Source: Teredinibacter turnerae T7901 (lineage in GTDB: Bacteria; Pseudomonadota; Gammaproteobacteria; Pseudomonadales; Cellvibrionaceae). From it: a DNA stretch of 64,000 nt. Shown piece after piece: positions 1 through 9,870 of this stretch. The stretch covers positions 4,709,125-4,773,124 of the forward strand of contig NC_012997.1 of assembly GCF_000023025.1 (NCBI RefSeq). The letters are read 5' to 3'. The stretch's first letter is position 1. Each line of letters opens with the position of its first letter. The notes under the pieces are model-generated. The model was not told where the DNA came from, ran no database searches, and worked only from the letters and a program-made list of their open reading frames with translations. The position numbers were made by a program, and so were the translations under genes.

Positions 1-1
1 T

Positions 2-163
2 GTGGAGCGGGTGGACTTCAATAATCTTAAACCCAAAGGGTGGGACAGCCCGTCGTTTACTCGCGCCGCCGACGATCTCCACAACGCGGTGCGCAAGTAC
101 AACATCACCTCACCCGTTAATCCACACACCCCCACCAACTACCCACCGGCGCCAACTCTGTAG
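2..163 (+). CDS. C-terminal end of an unknown protein (partial)
   Basis: An open frame enters from the left edge and runs 53 codons to a TAG at 161-163. The visible end is hydrophilic, carries an ADDLHNAVRKYN helix-like stretch and finishes in a Pro/Thr/Asn-rich tail. No family is recognisable from this fragment. The 3' end reads through a tandem GTAGCCGCCAAC-like duplication just after the stop. Only the frame, the length and its agreement with the direction of the next gene support it. Confidence 0.45.
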   Translation: MERVDFNNLKPKGWDSPSFTRAADDLHNAVRKYNITSPVNPHTPTNYPPAPTL

Positions 164-287
164 CCGCCAACGTAGCCGCCAACCGCAGGGATGCGGTAAC
201 CCCGACTTTTGGTATGGAAATTGAAAATCCGCGTTGTAGAACAGCTTCCCACGATTCATACCAACGGTAGATAAACGCGGACTCCCT

Positions 288-836
288 ATGACAAACGCAA
301 GTGCTTCCTGGGACGATATGCTCTGGGTAATCTGGAACGGCACCCTCGGTATTTTGGACACAGTCGCCATCGGCCTGATCGAAGGTAGTGGCGCCAGCCG
401 CCTTGCCTGGCTGGACGAACCCTATGATATGGTGGGCCCTTTCAGCCTGCACGAACTGGAACGCTGTGGCCAAATTGACTTTGCCGCCTGCACCGTGATG
501 TCCCGCGAGTTCTGGCAACGCAACCAACAGCAACTGCGTCGCGACGGTCTGCGAGCCCGCGCCGCAGCGCAAGCGCGCATGCAGGCAGAGTTCGAACGCC
601 TTTTTGAACAGCGTCAGTTCCATCATCAACAAACCCGCAGAGATACGCGAGCACAGCCGGAAAGTCACTATCGTCGCCTGTTGGCACTACCGGAGTCAGG
701 GAGCCTGACGACCCATATTATTAAAGGCGCCTACCGCAAACTGGCGCAAAAAGCTCACCCCGATCAAGGCGGCGACCAGGAGACATTTATTGCGCTCACC
801 GAGGCCCGCGATCTGTTGCTGGCCAGCATCGCCTAA
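288..836 (+). CDS. J-domain (DnaJ-like) co-chaperone protein
   Basis: This 182-residue protein has a J-domain at its C-terminus, roughly residues 125-182. It contains the helix II sequence IKGAYRKLAQKAHPDQGGD with the HPD tripeptide that stimulates Hsp70 (DnaK) ATPase activity. The N-terminal part is hydrophilic and contains a Gln/Arg-rich helical stretch (residues about 80-125) that looks like a coiled coil. C-terminal J-domains without zinc-finger or substrate-binding parts are typical of specialised co-chaperones that bring DnaK to one client. The client is not evident. No strong Shine-Dalgarno is visible before the ATG at 288. The antisense frame is open over the same region but has no recognisable domain. 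Confidence 0.8.
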   Translation: MTNASASWDDMLWVIWNGTLGILDTVAIGLIEGSGASRLAWLDEPYDMVGPFSLHELERCGQIDFAACTVMSREFWQRNQQQLRRDGLRARAAAQARMQAEFERLFEQRQFHHQQTRRDTRAQPESHYRRLLALPESGSLTTHIIKGAYRKLAQKAHPDQGGDQETFIALTEARDLLLASIA

Positions 837-987
837 CACCGAGATCACACAGCCAGCAGCGGTCGGGAGCTGTTGCCAACCCCACAAGCGGAACAAATTG
901 TTGTCTGGCTAACACAATGGCTGCGCTATGAACGTTGCGTAAAACGCGTTTGAGCGGAAGACAGGCGCTCTCACAGCACAAAAAAAT

Positions 988-1015
988 GGCGTTGGGTAAG
1001 CAATTACACAACGCC
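988..1015. terminator. Hairpin after the J-domain gene
   Basis: GGCGTTG (988-994) and CAACGCC (1009-1015) form a perfect 7-bp stem with a 14-nt loop, about 150 bp after the J-domain stop. There is an A-run on its left side, so it would act best as a terminator on the minus strand. It lies next to the repeat element that begins at 1026 and may be part of it. Confidence 0.35.
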
Positions 1016-1025
1016 GTCGCGAGTT

Positions 1026-1142
1026 TTATTAACTTGGCAATGTAAATCCTTGAAGTATCAGAAAATTCACACATTCTCGTCAGTATTTCAAGGATGCGCG
1101 ATTAAATAGATAGGAGCATCTATTTAATCGCCGGGTTAATAG
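1026..1142. repeat. Structured repeat element, copy 1 (terminal inverted repeats plus conserved hairpin)
   Basis: The ends (1026-1047 and 1122-1142) are imperfect inverted repeats sharing TATTAAC, then GGC, then AT and TAAAT. Inside lies a 12-bp hairpin (1046-1057 with 1084-1095, one G-T pair) and a perfect palindrome GATTAAATAGAT/ATCTATTTAATC around 1110-1129. The loop string TCAGAAAA-TCACACATT recurs almost exactly in a second copy at 60268-60415. Stem positions differ there in a compensated way, which argues for selection on a folded form. It fills most of the 326-bp gap between the J-domain and xylanase genes. It could be a miniature mobile element or a structured RNA. The attC integron consensus does not fit. 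Confidence 0.6.
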
Positions 1143-1162
1143 AACGCGCTGTTAAGCCGCGC

Positions 1163-3271
1163 TTAAGGGTGCGACATAACCAGGGTTACCACACTGCGCG
1201 CGGGAATACTGAGTAGCACACTGTCCCCTGCGACACTGGTATTAAGTGGCGCGCGGTTCAGGTTTTGACTGGTCACATACGCATCGGCACCGGTCAGGCT
1301 GACAGCACCATTGAACACCACATTGTTATAGGCATTATTAGAGCGGTTGAGCAGCACCAGCACGGTTTTACCCGGGCCTTCGTACGCCGTTGTATACAGA
1401 TTGCTGAAGCTGCGACTGTAGTTCACACCCACGCGGGTGTATCCGGGTCGTACATATTTCGCGTAGTGCGAAAACGCCCAGCCACGTTTTAGCACAGCAC
1501 CCCGTTCAGTGCCGTACTGAGACTCACCATCGCCAATCAATGAATAAAAACGGCGCGCCCACCACCAGATGTACGCATTCCATTGCACGTCCATACTCTG
1601 GTGCACACTCCCCAACACGGAATCGAGCGTTTCATTCCACGCATTCAGGTTGTTACCGCCCCATATGGCTGCGCCGCTGCCATCCGCTTCATGGGTTAAC
1701 CATTCGGTCATCCAGCGGTGTTTATTGCGGGTTTCTGCCAGCGGGTAACGGGTAAAGGTGCCGCTGCTTTGCGCACTGTACAAGTGGCCACCCACATACT
1801 CAAAGTTTTGCAGGGCTCCGGCATCGTTCAGGCTGGGGTCGGTGTAGGCCCGATCAAAACGCAGGGATTCGCCAACCAGAACATTGGTCTCGATGATGTT
1901 GCCGTAATCACGCACAAAGTTGCGCAACTCCGCACCGCTCCAATCGCAGGAGTCGTAGTCTGGGTGCCAGTCCGGTTCATTTTGCACCGAAACCACGTCA
2001 ATCCCGATATTTTGTGCGGCCATGGTATCGACAAAGCCGTTCAAGTGCTCAGCGTAATCATCGTAATAACTGGTTAGCAGCTTACCCCCGTTGGTAGTGC
2101 TGTTGTTCGTTTTCATAAACGCCGGCGGCGACCAGGGACTGGCAAGAATTTTTACATTATCGCCAAACGCTTTTGCATCGCGCAGGTTATCGACAGCCAG
2201 CGACCACTCACTGGTATTCGGGCTGATAATGGTGCGGATAATACTGAGGCCAAGCTCATCATCGTCCATTCCCACCAGTGTGCGCACCTCGTCAGAAGTT
2301 AACATGTTAGTTGTCCACATTGGCAGCGCAGCACCAAAGCCGTCGACTGTCTGGTAACGGGTTTGCGGCATCACCTGTATGTCTGCTGGCAGTTGCCCGC
2401 CGCTGGAACTCGAGCTGGACGAACTGGAACTGGAGGAGCTGGAGCTTGAACTGCTGCCGCCAGCCGCAATAGTTCCCGCCGCGACAGAGAGCAATACAGC
2501 GTCCATTCGCGCGCCGTCTTCCCGCCGCAGAATCTGCAACCGATGACTGCCCGCGGCCAGAGTAAAGCTCGCGACGCTGATGTCCTGCCACCCCGACGTT
2601 TGGGTATTATTCTGGGTACCCCAGGTGCCGCTATCCATTTTATAAAAAAACGAATCGTCATCAGCGCTAGTAAAATTCGCCCGTACAGACAGCGCCACTT
2701 CCGTGGCCTGTGTGGTGCTGAAATTAATTTCGACTCGACCCGCCACGCCATCGGCACTGGTCGTATTAATTTGCTGTGTGCCACTATTTGCCCATACCAC
2801 ATAAGCACCGCCGGACGCAGAGCTGTCGGCTACCGCTGTTAAAGGCGCAAAACCGGACTGGCCAGCAAAGTCCTCCAACTCCAGTTGCAGTGCTGTGCCA
2901 CCGCTGGAGGAACTGCTACTACTGGCAGACGTTGAAGAGCTGGATGAGCTGTTCGAACTTGAGGAGCTAGAGGAACTCGAGGAGCTCGAACTGGACGAGC
3001 TTGAACTAGATGAACTCGACGAGCCATTAGTACACTCGACCCCGCCAGGGCTGTATTGCCCCTGGCTATTACAGGTCGTTTCACCTATACAGCTCTGTCC
3101 ATTTTCGTAACCCCAACCACTCGATTGCGTGCTGCACAAAGGCCAGTCGCCCTGACCATACCAATTGCAGACACAGTTGGTTTGACTATAGGCTCGGGGT
3201 ATTGCCCCCCAAACCAGAAACACGATTGCGACGGTACAACGTAAAAGCCGCCCTATTGGCGCGTTATTCAT
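1163..3271 (-). CDS. Secreted GH30-family xylanase with CBM10 and poly-Ser linkers
   Basis: This 702-residue protein has a signal peptide (about 1-29) and a CBM10-like module (about 31-80; CNWYGQG, WGYENGQSC). A Ser-rich linker (83-122) leads to a beta-sandwich carbohydrate-binding module starting LELEDF (about 126-265). A second poly-Ser linker (about 273-291) leads to a GH30 catalytic domain (294-702). QNEPDW supplies the likely acid/base Glu and MTEWLTHE the likely nucleophile Glu. GH30 enzymes of this type cut beta-1,4-xylan, often at glucuronic acid side groups; the exact subfamily is inferred. Poly-Ser linkers with CBM10 are typical of Cellvibrio and Saccharophagus hydrolases. The start has AAAGGAG seven bases upstream. 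An inverted repeat TTAAGC-CGC-GCTTAA overlaps the stop codon. Confidence 0.9.
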   Translation of the reverse strand: MNNAPIGRLLRCTVAIVFLVWGAIPRAYSQTNCVCNWYGQGDWPLCSTQSSGWGYENGQSCIGETTCNSQGQYSPGGVECTNGSSSSSSSSSSSSSSSSSSSSSSSNSSSSSSTSASSSSSSSGGTALQLELEDFAGQSGFAPLTAVADSSASGGAYVVWANSGTQQINTTSADGVAGRVEINFSTTQATEVALSVRANFTSADDDSFFYKMDSGTWGTQNNTQTSGWQDISVASFTLAAGSHRLQILRREDGARMDAVLLSVAAGTIAAGGSSSSSSSSSSSSSSSSSSGGQLPADIQVMPQTRYQTVDGFGAALPMWTTNMLTSDEVRTLVGMDDDELGLSIIRTIISPNTSEWSLAVDNLRDAKAFGDNVKILASPWSPPAFMKTNNSTTNGGKLLTSYYDDYAEHLNGFVDTMAAQNIGIDVVSVQNEPDWHPDYDSCDWSGAELRNFVRDYGNIIETNVLVGESLRFDRAYTDPSLNDAGALQNFEYVGGHLYSAQSSGTFTRYPLAETRNKHRWMTEWLTHEADGSGAAIWGGNNLNAWNETLDSVLGSVHQSMDVQWNAYIWWWARRFYSLIGDGESQYGTERGAVLKRGWAFSHYAKYVRPGYTRVGVNYSRSFSNLYTTAYEGPGKTVLVLLNRSNNAYNNVVFNGAVSLTGADAYVTSQNLNRAPLNTSVAGDSVLLSIPARSVVTLVMSHP

Positions 3272-3593
3272 TCTTATTCTCCTTTCACGGAAAGATTATT
3301 AGAGGCAAATGCCACCGGCTTACCCTAAAAATTGGCAGACAGGTACGCGATACTGCACTTTCGCGCCCCCGCTGCAGTGGGGCCAGCCAAGCTTACCGTA
3401 AAAATATACTTGTATACCGGAATTGGGCGTCACTAAATTTTACGGGGCAAGTGATTCCCCAAGAAGAGATGACGTAGGAAGCAACAAAAGAGGAAATAAG
3501 ACGCCACTCGCGTAAAAAGATAAATGCCGCATGTCGGCGACAACAAATAACGCCAACCCACTACATTATTGGATAGCTACCCCGGGCCAGGCG
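3272..3593. other. Intergenic region upstream of the xylanase
   Basis: This 322-bp gap lies between the stop of the cyclic-di-GMP gene and the start of the xylanase gene, both on the minus strand. It must hold the xylanase promoter. Apart from the AAAGGAG ribosome-binding site at its left end I see no convincing operator, terminator or small gene. Confidence 0.4.
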
Positions 3594-6287
3594 TTAATTT
3601 GCTGCCGGAACCAGAGAGCGATTAAATTGCGCTATAGCCGTGTCGGCGACAGTTGAGCGACCTAGAAAATAGCCCTGATAATAATCGGCGCCATAGGCAG
3701 ATAGGATGTTTAACGTGGGCTCATCCGCAACGCCCTCGGCGGTTACCGTCAATCCCATGGATTTACCCAGGGCAATAATTGATTTAGTAATTTTTGCGCT
3801 ATTTTCGTCGGAACCCAAATTAGCCACAAAAGACTTATCTATTTTCAAATGGTCGAAGGGATATTGCTGTAAGTAGGTAAGCGATGAATAGCCGGTACCG
3901 AAGTCGTCGAGAGCAAACCGGATACCCTGTTCTTTCAACTGACTCATGGTGCGTTGTATTTTCGCGGGTTTATCAATCAGTACACTCTCGGTCACCTCAA
4001 TCGTAAGACACTGCGGCCGAATACAATGCCGTTCACAGGAACCAAGAATCGAATCGAGCAGGGAATCGTCTAAAAACTGTTTAGGGGAAACATTTATCGA
4101 CATAAAACCATCGAGTGGAAAGAGCTGCTGGGCATGCCATTGGGAAAGTTGCCTGCAGGCTTCGTCTATCACCCAGTTGCCAGCTTCAACGATAGCGCCG
4201 CTCTCTTCCAGAATCGCAATAAAATCACCGGGATATACGCAGCGCCCCATTTCATCCTTAAAGCGTATCAAAGCCTCAAACCCGACAATCTCCTTACGCG
4301 ATATATTTGCCAGGGGTTGATACTCCAGAAAGAACCGCTTGTGTCTTAACGCCGAGCGTGTTTGCCGGGCCATAAATACGCGTTTTTTCGCTTCTTTATC
4401 CAGGGCTTCATTAAATAACTGAAAATTATTTTTGCCCTCTGACTTGGCGAGATAGAGAGCCGCATCCGCCTGTTTCATCAGCTTTTCTGGCGAGCTGTTT
4501 TTAGCCGTACCACCGGAAATACCAATACTGGATGTTACGCAAATTTCATTACCGTCTATTTGATACGTTTGAGCCAACGACTGAATAATTTTGCTGGCGA
4601 CCTCCGCAACGTCTAATTGCTTTTCGTGCGGATTGAGCAAAATAACAAACTCGTCGCCACCAAACCGCGCCACAGTATCGACCCGGCGTAAAATATTCAG
4701 CAAGCGTTCGCCAACTTTTTTAAGTAACTTATCGCCGACCGCGTGCCCTAACGAGTCGTTGACGATTTTGAATCCATCCAAATCCAGAAACATAACTACC
4801 ACTTCCGAACCCTCTCGCTCGGAATTAAAAAATGCCTGTTTTAGTCGATCCTGAAACAGATAGCGATTAGCGAGCCCTGTCAGACTGTCGTACTCGGCTA
4901 CATGACGGAGCCGTTCCTGATGAATATAACGTTCGGTTATGTCGGCAAACGTCGCCAGGAACCCTAAAATCGCACCACGCTCGTCGAACAACACCTGGGT
5001 GTTCATTTCCGTCCAGCGTACCTGACCCACAGGCGATACGAGGCGGACCTCTCGCTTTAAATTATGTCCTACCTTTAGCGCGCTTCGCAGCTCCTCCAGG
5101 GTGGTCTTCACATCGTCCCGATGCAGCGCATTAATCCAGCCTGTCTGGTTAATTTCATCGAAGGTAAGACCAGAAAACTCGTACCAGCGGTCATTGGCAA
5201 ACGCACAATTCCAATGAGTGTCCACCCGCAATATCGCAACCGGCACCAGATGCGTGAGCGCAGACAACTGCTGCGATGTCTCCAGATGTGCTTCCGCCCG
5301 CTGCAACCGGGAGGTAACATCCTGAATCTGCAGTACAGTGTAACGCTCTGTGCCATGTGTATGCCGAAAGATGGTGAGATCTACCATAAATTCGGTGCCA
5401 TCAGCGCGGCGGGCGGCTTGCGCCTCCCAGTCCTGTGGCGATAGCCCCTGCGCGTTGGCTTTAGCACCACCGTGTTGATTCGACCACTGAAAAAGGCTAG
5501 TAAAATTTGGCAGGAATTTTATGATTCCAGCGCCTTCTATCTGCATCTTTGCTGTATCTGCAGAACTCGTCCCATCATCCAGGCTACCAAACAACTTCAC
5601 CGCAGCTGGGTTGCAGTAGCTGATGGTATTTGCGGCATCGATCACCAACACCCCGAGTGGTGATGTGGAAAGAAAACTATTCAAAAAGTGACTGTGAGCA
5701 ATTTTATCGCTCAAACTGGCAACACGGCCTTTCACCGATTCCGCGCTTTGTAAAGCACAAATTACCGATCCTATCAGTGGAGTCAGGCGCGCCACCTGTG
5801 CCCCTACATAAAAACCCCGTGTTTTCACCAACACACAAACCGCGCGTAAACGGTTATTGGTAAAAATCGGCATAAGTAGTAATGCGCGAGCAGCACAGGA
5901 TGTAGGCAAAATACCTGAGTGGCAGTGAGGGATGGGAAGAGAAAAAAACATCGGTTTAGGTGGCACCAAATCCTTATCCAACCACGCCTGGAAGCGCTCC
6001 AGATTTACCACGGATTCGCCTTCCAGGGTGAAACATTGATGCACACGCATTTTGAACCGCTGAAAAGTATCCTGAAAGCGATTGACTGTCACAATAGCCG
6101 CACCATCACTCTCAGTGAGCTGCGCAACCCTGTCCAGCAGGAGCGGGTAAACTTTATTCGGAGCTTCCGGATCAAAAAGTAGATTTTGTATATCGTCAAT
6201 TGCATGACGGATCGCGAGATCACGACGCTTGTTTATAACAAAAGGTTCATATGTCTCGGAGAGTTTGGTATTCACAGGCACATACAT
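3594..6287 (-). CDS. GAF-PAS-PAS-GGDEF-EAL cyclic-di-GMP turnover protein
   Basis: This 897-residue cytoplasmic protein has an N-terminal GAF-like sensor (about 30-190), two PAS domains (about 215-335 and 345-455), a GGDEF domain (about 465-625) and an EAL domain (about 640-885). The GGDEF motif is intact (RFGGDEF) and is preceded at five residues by RRVD, the RxxD product-inhibition site, so diguanylate cyclase activity with feedback control is likely. The EAL part keeps EAL, the Asn of INVSP, EVTES, DDFGTGYSS and LKIDKSFV, so phosphodiesterase activity is also plausible. Which activity dominates cannot be read from sequence. No membrane segment is seen. It is a single gene with a weak ribosome-binding site. 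Confidence 0.93.
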   Translation of the reverse strand: MYVPVNTKLSETYEPFVINKRRDLAIRHAIDDIQNLLFDPEAPNKVYPLLLDRVAQLTESDGAAIVTVNRFQDTFQRFKMRVHQCFTLEGESVVNLERFQAWLDKDLVPPKPMFFSLPIPHCHSGILPTSCAARALLLMPIFTNNRLRAVCVLVKTRGFYVGAQVARLTPLIGSVICALQSAESVKGRVASLSDKIAHSHFLNSFLSTSPLGVLVIDAANTISYCNPAAVKLFGSLDDGTSSADTAKMQIEGAGIIKFLPNFTSLFQWSNQHGGAKANAQGLSPQDWEAQAARRADGTEFMVDLTIFRHTHGTERYTVLQIQDVTSRLQRAEAHLETSQQLSALTHLVPVAILRVDTHWNCAFANDRWYEFSGLTFDEINQTGWINALHRDDVKTTLEELRSALKVGHNLKREVRLVSPVGQVRWTEMNTQVLFDERGAILGFLATFADITERYIHQERLRHVAEYDSLTGLANRYLFQDRLKQAFFNSEREGSEVVVMFLDLDGFKIVNDSLGHAVGDKLLKKVGERLLNILRRVDTVARFGGDEFVILLNPHEKQLDVAEVASKIIQSLAQTYQIDGNEICVTSSIGISGGTAKNSSPEKLMKQADAALYLAKSEGKNNFQLFNEALDKEAKKRVFMARQTRSALRHKRFFLEYQPLANISRKEIVGFEALIRFKDEMGRCVYPGDFIAILEESGAIVEAGNWVIDEACRQLSQWHAQQLFPLDGFMSINVSPKQFLDDSLLDSILGSCERHCIRPQCLTIEVTESVLIDKPAKIQRTMSQLKEQGIRFALDDFGTGYSSLTYLQQYPFDHLKIDKSFVANLGSDENSAKITKSIIALGKSMGLTVTAEGVADEPTLNILSAYGADYYQGYFLGRSTVADTAIAQFNRSLVPAAN

Positions 6288-6751
6288 CCAGGCTAACTAC
6301 GACATCCACTCTATCTATCTCTTGAGTCTAGCATCAGCATTCAAGAGGTGATGGAGCACCTTCTCCTACTGGCGATTTTTACTGTTGCCGTATGATATCT
6401 ACTAACGAGATTCGCAAGTCGCACGAACGGTGACTATCGCCAATCAGGAAGCTACGATTTAGCTCCAGCACGCTGTGCTGCGTTCAAATTATCGCAACAC
6501 TATCTCATACGGACCGGCCTACTCAGTTTAGCCAACTGGGAGAGCCACTATTCAAAACACTAAAAATAATAAATGCCATATGAAAACCCCTGCCCATAAA
6601 TCACACATAATTGTGTTTGAGAAAATCTAAAGCGATACGAGTCAGGTGCATTAATATGTGTTTAGCTATAGCATAGCTACAAGCTTACAAAAAATCCGTG
6701 TGGCACCTGGGAAATGCAAATAATTGCGCCAATCAATAATAAGGGATGATT
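6288..6751. promoter_or_regulatory. Divergent promoter region with a palindrome
   Basis: This 464-bp region separates the cyclic-di-GMP gene (minus) from the CheB-CheR gene (plus). It contains a perfect inverted repeat TAGCTAT-AGC-ATAGCTA at 6663-6679, about 75 bp before the downstream start, which is a possible operator. ACACA-TAAT-TGTGT lies near 6604-6617. AAGGG at 6741-6745 is the ribosome-binding site of the downstream gene. No coding sequence is evident. Confidence 0.4.
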
Positions 6752-9700
6752 ATGAATATCGCCGTCAACGAATGCGAAGACCAACCGAGCCACTATATAG
6801 GAGTGGGCGCATCCGCCGGCGGCCTGGAAGCTCTACAAATTCTCCTGCAAAATTTGCCGACCGACACTGGCGCATGTTTTATTATCGTTCAGCACCTTTC
6901 TCCTGATTTCAAAAGCATGATGCTTGAACTTCTGAGCAAGCACACGACAATGCGCATACTGAACGTAGAAGACGGCATGCAGGTATGCGCCAATTGTATC
7001 TACTTGATTCCGCCCAAGAAAAATATGATGGTAGCCCAGGGGAAACTGCTACTGTCAGAAAAGGTGCCCGACGCCGGATTAAGCCTGCCGATAGATATTT
7101 TTTTTCGTTCTTTAGCTGAGGACCAACAGCACCATGCCATCGGTATTATTTTATCCGGCACCGGATCGGATGGCAGCCGCGGGCTGAAATCACTGAAGGA
7201 AGCTGGCGCGTTAGTGATTGCACAAGAGCCCGATAGTGCAAAGTTCGATGGCATGCCAAACAGCGCAATCAATACCGGTATTGTCGACCTCATCTTAAGG
7301 CCCGAGCAAATGGGCGAAAAACTGATGTCCTATATTCGCCACCCTTTGGTAAGTGGCGAGAACAGCCCGTTAAAAGCTGGCACCAGCGAAAACGAAGACC
7401 TCATGGCCGAAGTTTTTAATGTGTTGAAACTAAAAAGCGAGATCGATTTCGCCAAATACAAACCCTCCACCGTGGCCCGTCGAATTGAACGGCGCATGAC
7501 CATCAAACAGGTAAATTCTCTCCAGGAATACCTGACCTTAATGTTCAAAGACCCATACGAAGTTCAGGTTTTGAGCAAGGAACTACTCATAGGTGTTACG
7601 CGCTTTTTTCGCGACGACGACGCATTCAACTTACTGCGGGAAAAAACGATCGCGGATATAGTCGCCCGTTCCAATGAACATACGCCCATCCGCGCCTGGG
7701 TAGCAGGTTGCTCTACGGGGGAAGAAGCCTACTCTATGGCCATTTTGTTCGCCGACGAAATTGCCAAACAAGGCGTTAAACGCGATGTTAAAGTGTTTGC
7801 TACCGATGTTAACGGCGACGCTATTAACGAAGCCAGTAATGGCATGTTTTGCGAAGAAATACAACACGATGTTGGTGGTGCATACTTATCCAATTACTTT
7901 ACGAAAAATGCGGGCAACCGGTACCAAATCAACAAAACCATCAGGCAAACTGTTATTTTCGCTACCCACAATATGATTACAGACCCGCCGTTTTCGAATA
8001 TGGACCTGGTCTCGTGTCGTAATATCTTGATCTATTTTCAACACAGTGTGCAAAAACGTGTATTAACATCGCTGCATTTTTCGTTGAAGAAGGACGGCTA
8101 TCTTTTTTTAGGTTCTTCCGAAAATCTCTCTGATTTGGCGCCACATTTTGAAACGATAAACGACCGCTGTCGCATCTATCGCAAGCGTACCAGCGTACGG
8201 ATTCCTATTGGATCGGCGCCGCCGGTCAATACGTCGACCCAAACACAAACCCAGAACATGCCCTCTGTCTCGCGATTACTTCGCAGCTATCGAGGGGCAA
8301 ACGCCATTGGTGCAGCCATAAGCTTCGCCAATGAGTTACTTATTACTCAATATGCCCCACCGTGCATTCTGGTCAACGACGATTTAGAGGCTATACATGT
8401 TTATGGTGATGTTACCGGCTACGTGCGCCGCCTGCCCCCCGGCCGCATCAGCGTGGAAATTAAAGATCTTGTTAACGAGGATATTTCAATTGCCGTATCG
8501 ACCGCACTGCACCGGGCAAAGCAATCTAGCGACGAGGTATACTATACGGATGTTATAACGCGAGACGGCGAGAACAACACTTCGATAAACCTGCGAGTTT
8601 TTTATATCAGGGAGCACGAGATCGAATCATCACCAGGCTATTACTGGCTGATATTCGAAAATGAACAGGCAGGCGAACCACGTGCCGCGGCAAATCATGT
8701 TTCTTTTGATGCAGCAGAACAGTCCAGGCAGAGAATCGAGGATCTCGAACTCGAACTGAAACGCAGCAAAGAACATCTTCAGGTTACCGTAGAAGAACTC
8801 GAAACCACTAACGAAGAGTTACAGTCCGCCAATGAAGAATTAATGTCGGCAAACGAAGAGTTGCAGAGTACCAACGAGGAATTGCAATCTGTAAACGAAG
8901 AGCTGTATACAGTTAACTCAGAATATCAAGAAAAAATTTCCGAAATATCCCAAACCAATAACGATCTGGACGAAGTGCTCGGGCTTTCAAATATCGGCAT
9001 TATATTTCTCGACGATAATTTTTTGATCCGCCGATACACCCAAGCAGCAGCCAGGTATATTAACCTCATGGAATCCGATCTCAACCGTCCAATTCACCAC
9101 TTCTCCAACAATCTTCACTACGATAGCATGCTGAAGGACATTTCAGATGTGTTCGCGACCAGCAAATCCAAACAGCTGGACATAATTCTTGAAGACAAGC
9201 GCGTGATTCAAATTTCCATTCATGCCTACCGCTATACCGACCCAGGTGATTCACGCGGGGTCGCGATCACATTTTCCGACGTATCCCGAGCACGCTATGC
9301 GCAGCGCGGGCTAAGTGTGGTTTATAAGCAGCTAAAATCCAGTATCAATAACGCACTCGAGTCGCTGGATAACACGCCTCTGGCCAACCCGCTAAAAGTA
9401 CTGGTGGTAGACGATCAACCTGTAAGCCTGGCGCTTATAGAGGAAACACTGGCAGCAATCTCAGAATTTAATTGCGAAGTTTATAGCGCCCATACGGTTT
9501 TAGAATCGCTCAAAATCGCGCGCGATACCGCTCCTGATATCTGCCTGGTGGACTATCATCTGGACGGTGAAACAGCAATCGACTTTATCGATAGCATGAA
9601 AGCAAACAGCCTTGATATTCCGTCATTGGTCATAACCGGCGACGACGATCCAGAACTGAATGCTATGCTGCTATCTTATGGAGTATTGGATCTCATTAAC

Positions 9701-9808
9701 AAGCACGACCTTGCGCCACAAGTTTTATCTCGCAGTATTCGTTTTTCCATTCGCCGCAGGGAAATCGACAGAGAGATCAACAAAACCATAGACTCGGTTT
9801 CCGTGTAG
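6752..9808 (+). CDS. CheB-CheR-PAS-REC fusion signalling protein
   Basis: The protein is about 1018 residues. The order is CheB methylesterase (about 15-195, with the Ser of GASAGG, His of QHLSPD and Asp of GTGSDG), CheR methyltransferase (about 210-480, [13 protein letters not shown] and SCRNILIYF), a PAS-like region (about 525-640) and a long Glu-rich coiled coil made of repeated TNEEL/ANEEL units (660-745). A second PAS (745-860) and a C-terminal receiver domain (888-1000; VDD and VDYHLDG give the acidic pocket and phospho-Asp) follow. Family members usually end in a histidine kinase; here a receiver takes that place and the kinase is the next gene. Two ATGs lie at 6746 and 6752. The second is preferred because AAGGG abuts the first but is six bases from the second. 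Confidence 0.88.
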   Translation: MNIAVNECEDQPSHYIGVGASAGGLEALQILLQNLPTDTGACFIIVQHLSPDFKSMMLELLSKHTTMRILNVEDGMQVCANCIYLIPPKKNMMVAQGKLLLSEKVPDAGLSLPIDIFFRSLAEDQQHHAIGIILSGTGSDGSRGLKSLKEAGALVIAQEPDSAKFDGMPNSAINTGIVDLILRPEQMGEKLMSYIRHPLVSGENSPLKAGTSENEDLMAEVFNVLKLKSEIDFAKYKPSTVARRIERRMTIKQVNSLQEYLTLMFKDPYEVQVLSKELLIGVTRFFRDDDAFNLLREKTIADIVARSNEHTPIRAWVAGCSTGEEAYSMAILFADEIAKQGVKRDVKVFATDVNGDAINEASNGMFCEEIQHDVGGAYLSNYFTKNAGNRYQINKTIRQTVIFATHNMITDPPFSNMDLVSCRNILIYFQHSVQKRVLTSLHFSLKKDGYLFLGSSENLSDLAPHFETINDRCRIYRKRTSVRIPIGSAPPVNTSTQTQTQNMPSVSRLLRSYRGANAIGAAISFANELLITQYAPPCILVNDDLEAIHVYGDVTGYVRRLPPGRISVEIKDLVNEDISIAVSTALHRAKQSSDEVYYTDVITRDGENNTSINLRVFYIREHEIESSPGYYWLIFENEQAGEPRAAANHVSFDAAEQSRQRIEDLELELKRSKEHLQVTVEELETTNEELQSANEELMSANEELQSTNEELQSVNEELYTVNSEYQEKISEISQTNNDLDEVLGLSNIGIIFLDDNFLIRRYTQAAARYINLMESDLNRPIHHFSNNLHYDSMLKDISDVFATSKSKQLDIILEDKRVIQISIHAYRYTDPGDSRGVAITFSDVSRARYAQRGLSVVYKQLKSSINNALESLDNTPLANPLKVLVVDDQPVSLALIEETLAAISEFNCEVYSAHTVLESLKIARDTAPDICLVDYHLDGETAIDFIDSMKANSLDIPSLVITGDDDPELNAMLLSYGVLDLINKHDLAPQVLSRSIRFSIRRREIDREINKTIDSVSV

Positions 9809-9822
9809 GTGTTTCACACCCA

Positions 9823-9862
9823 AAAAAGCTAAAAAACTAAAAAACTAAAAAGCTAAAAAGCG
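9823..9862 (+). repeat. Five tandem 8-bp repeats in an operon spacer
   Basis: Five consecutive 8-mers of the type AAAAAGCT/AAAAAACT fill the 62-bp spacer between the CheB-CheR gene and the histidine kinase gene. They end exactly where the kinase ribosome-binding site (GAGAAGG) begins. Tracts like this can change length by strand slippage, which would shift spacing upstream of the TTG start without changing the reading frame. Confidence 0.7.
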
Positions 9863-9870
9863 AGAAGGCA

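Noticed and set aside
117-668. Long open frame on the minus strand over the J-domain gene
   Set aside because: It has no recognisable domain or ribosome-binding site, and the plus-strand frame carries a clear HPD J-domain.
1026-1142. Integron attC site
   Set aside because: The ends do not fit RYYYAAC/GTTRRRY and no integrase or cassette array is visible.
2895-3110. Glu/Leu-rich repeat frame on the plus strand
   Set aside because: It is the antisense of the poly-Ser linker of the xylanase.
6593-6620. CRP-type binding site
   Set aside because: ACACA-TAAT-TGTGT has the arms in the opposite order to TGTGA-N6-TCACA.
6690-6720. Sigma-54 promoter before the CheB-CheR gene
   Set aside because: TGGCAC is present but the downstream GC is twelve bases away, not ten.
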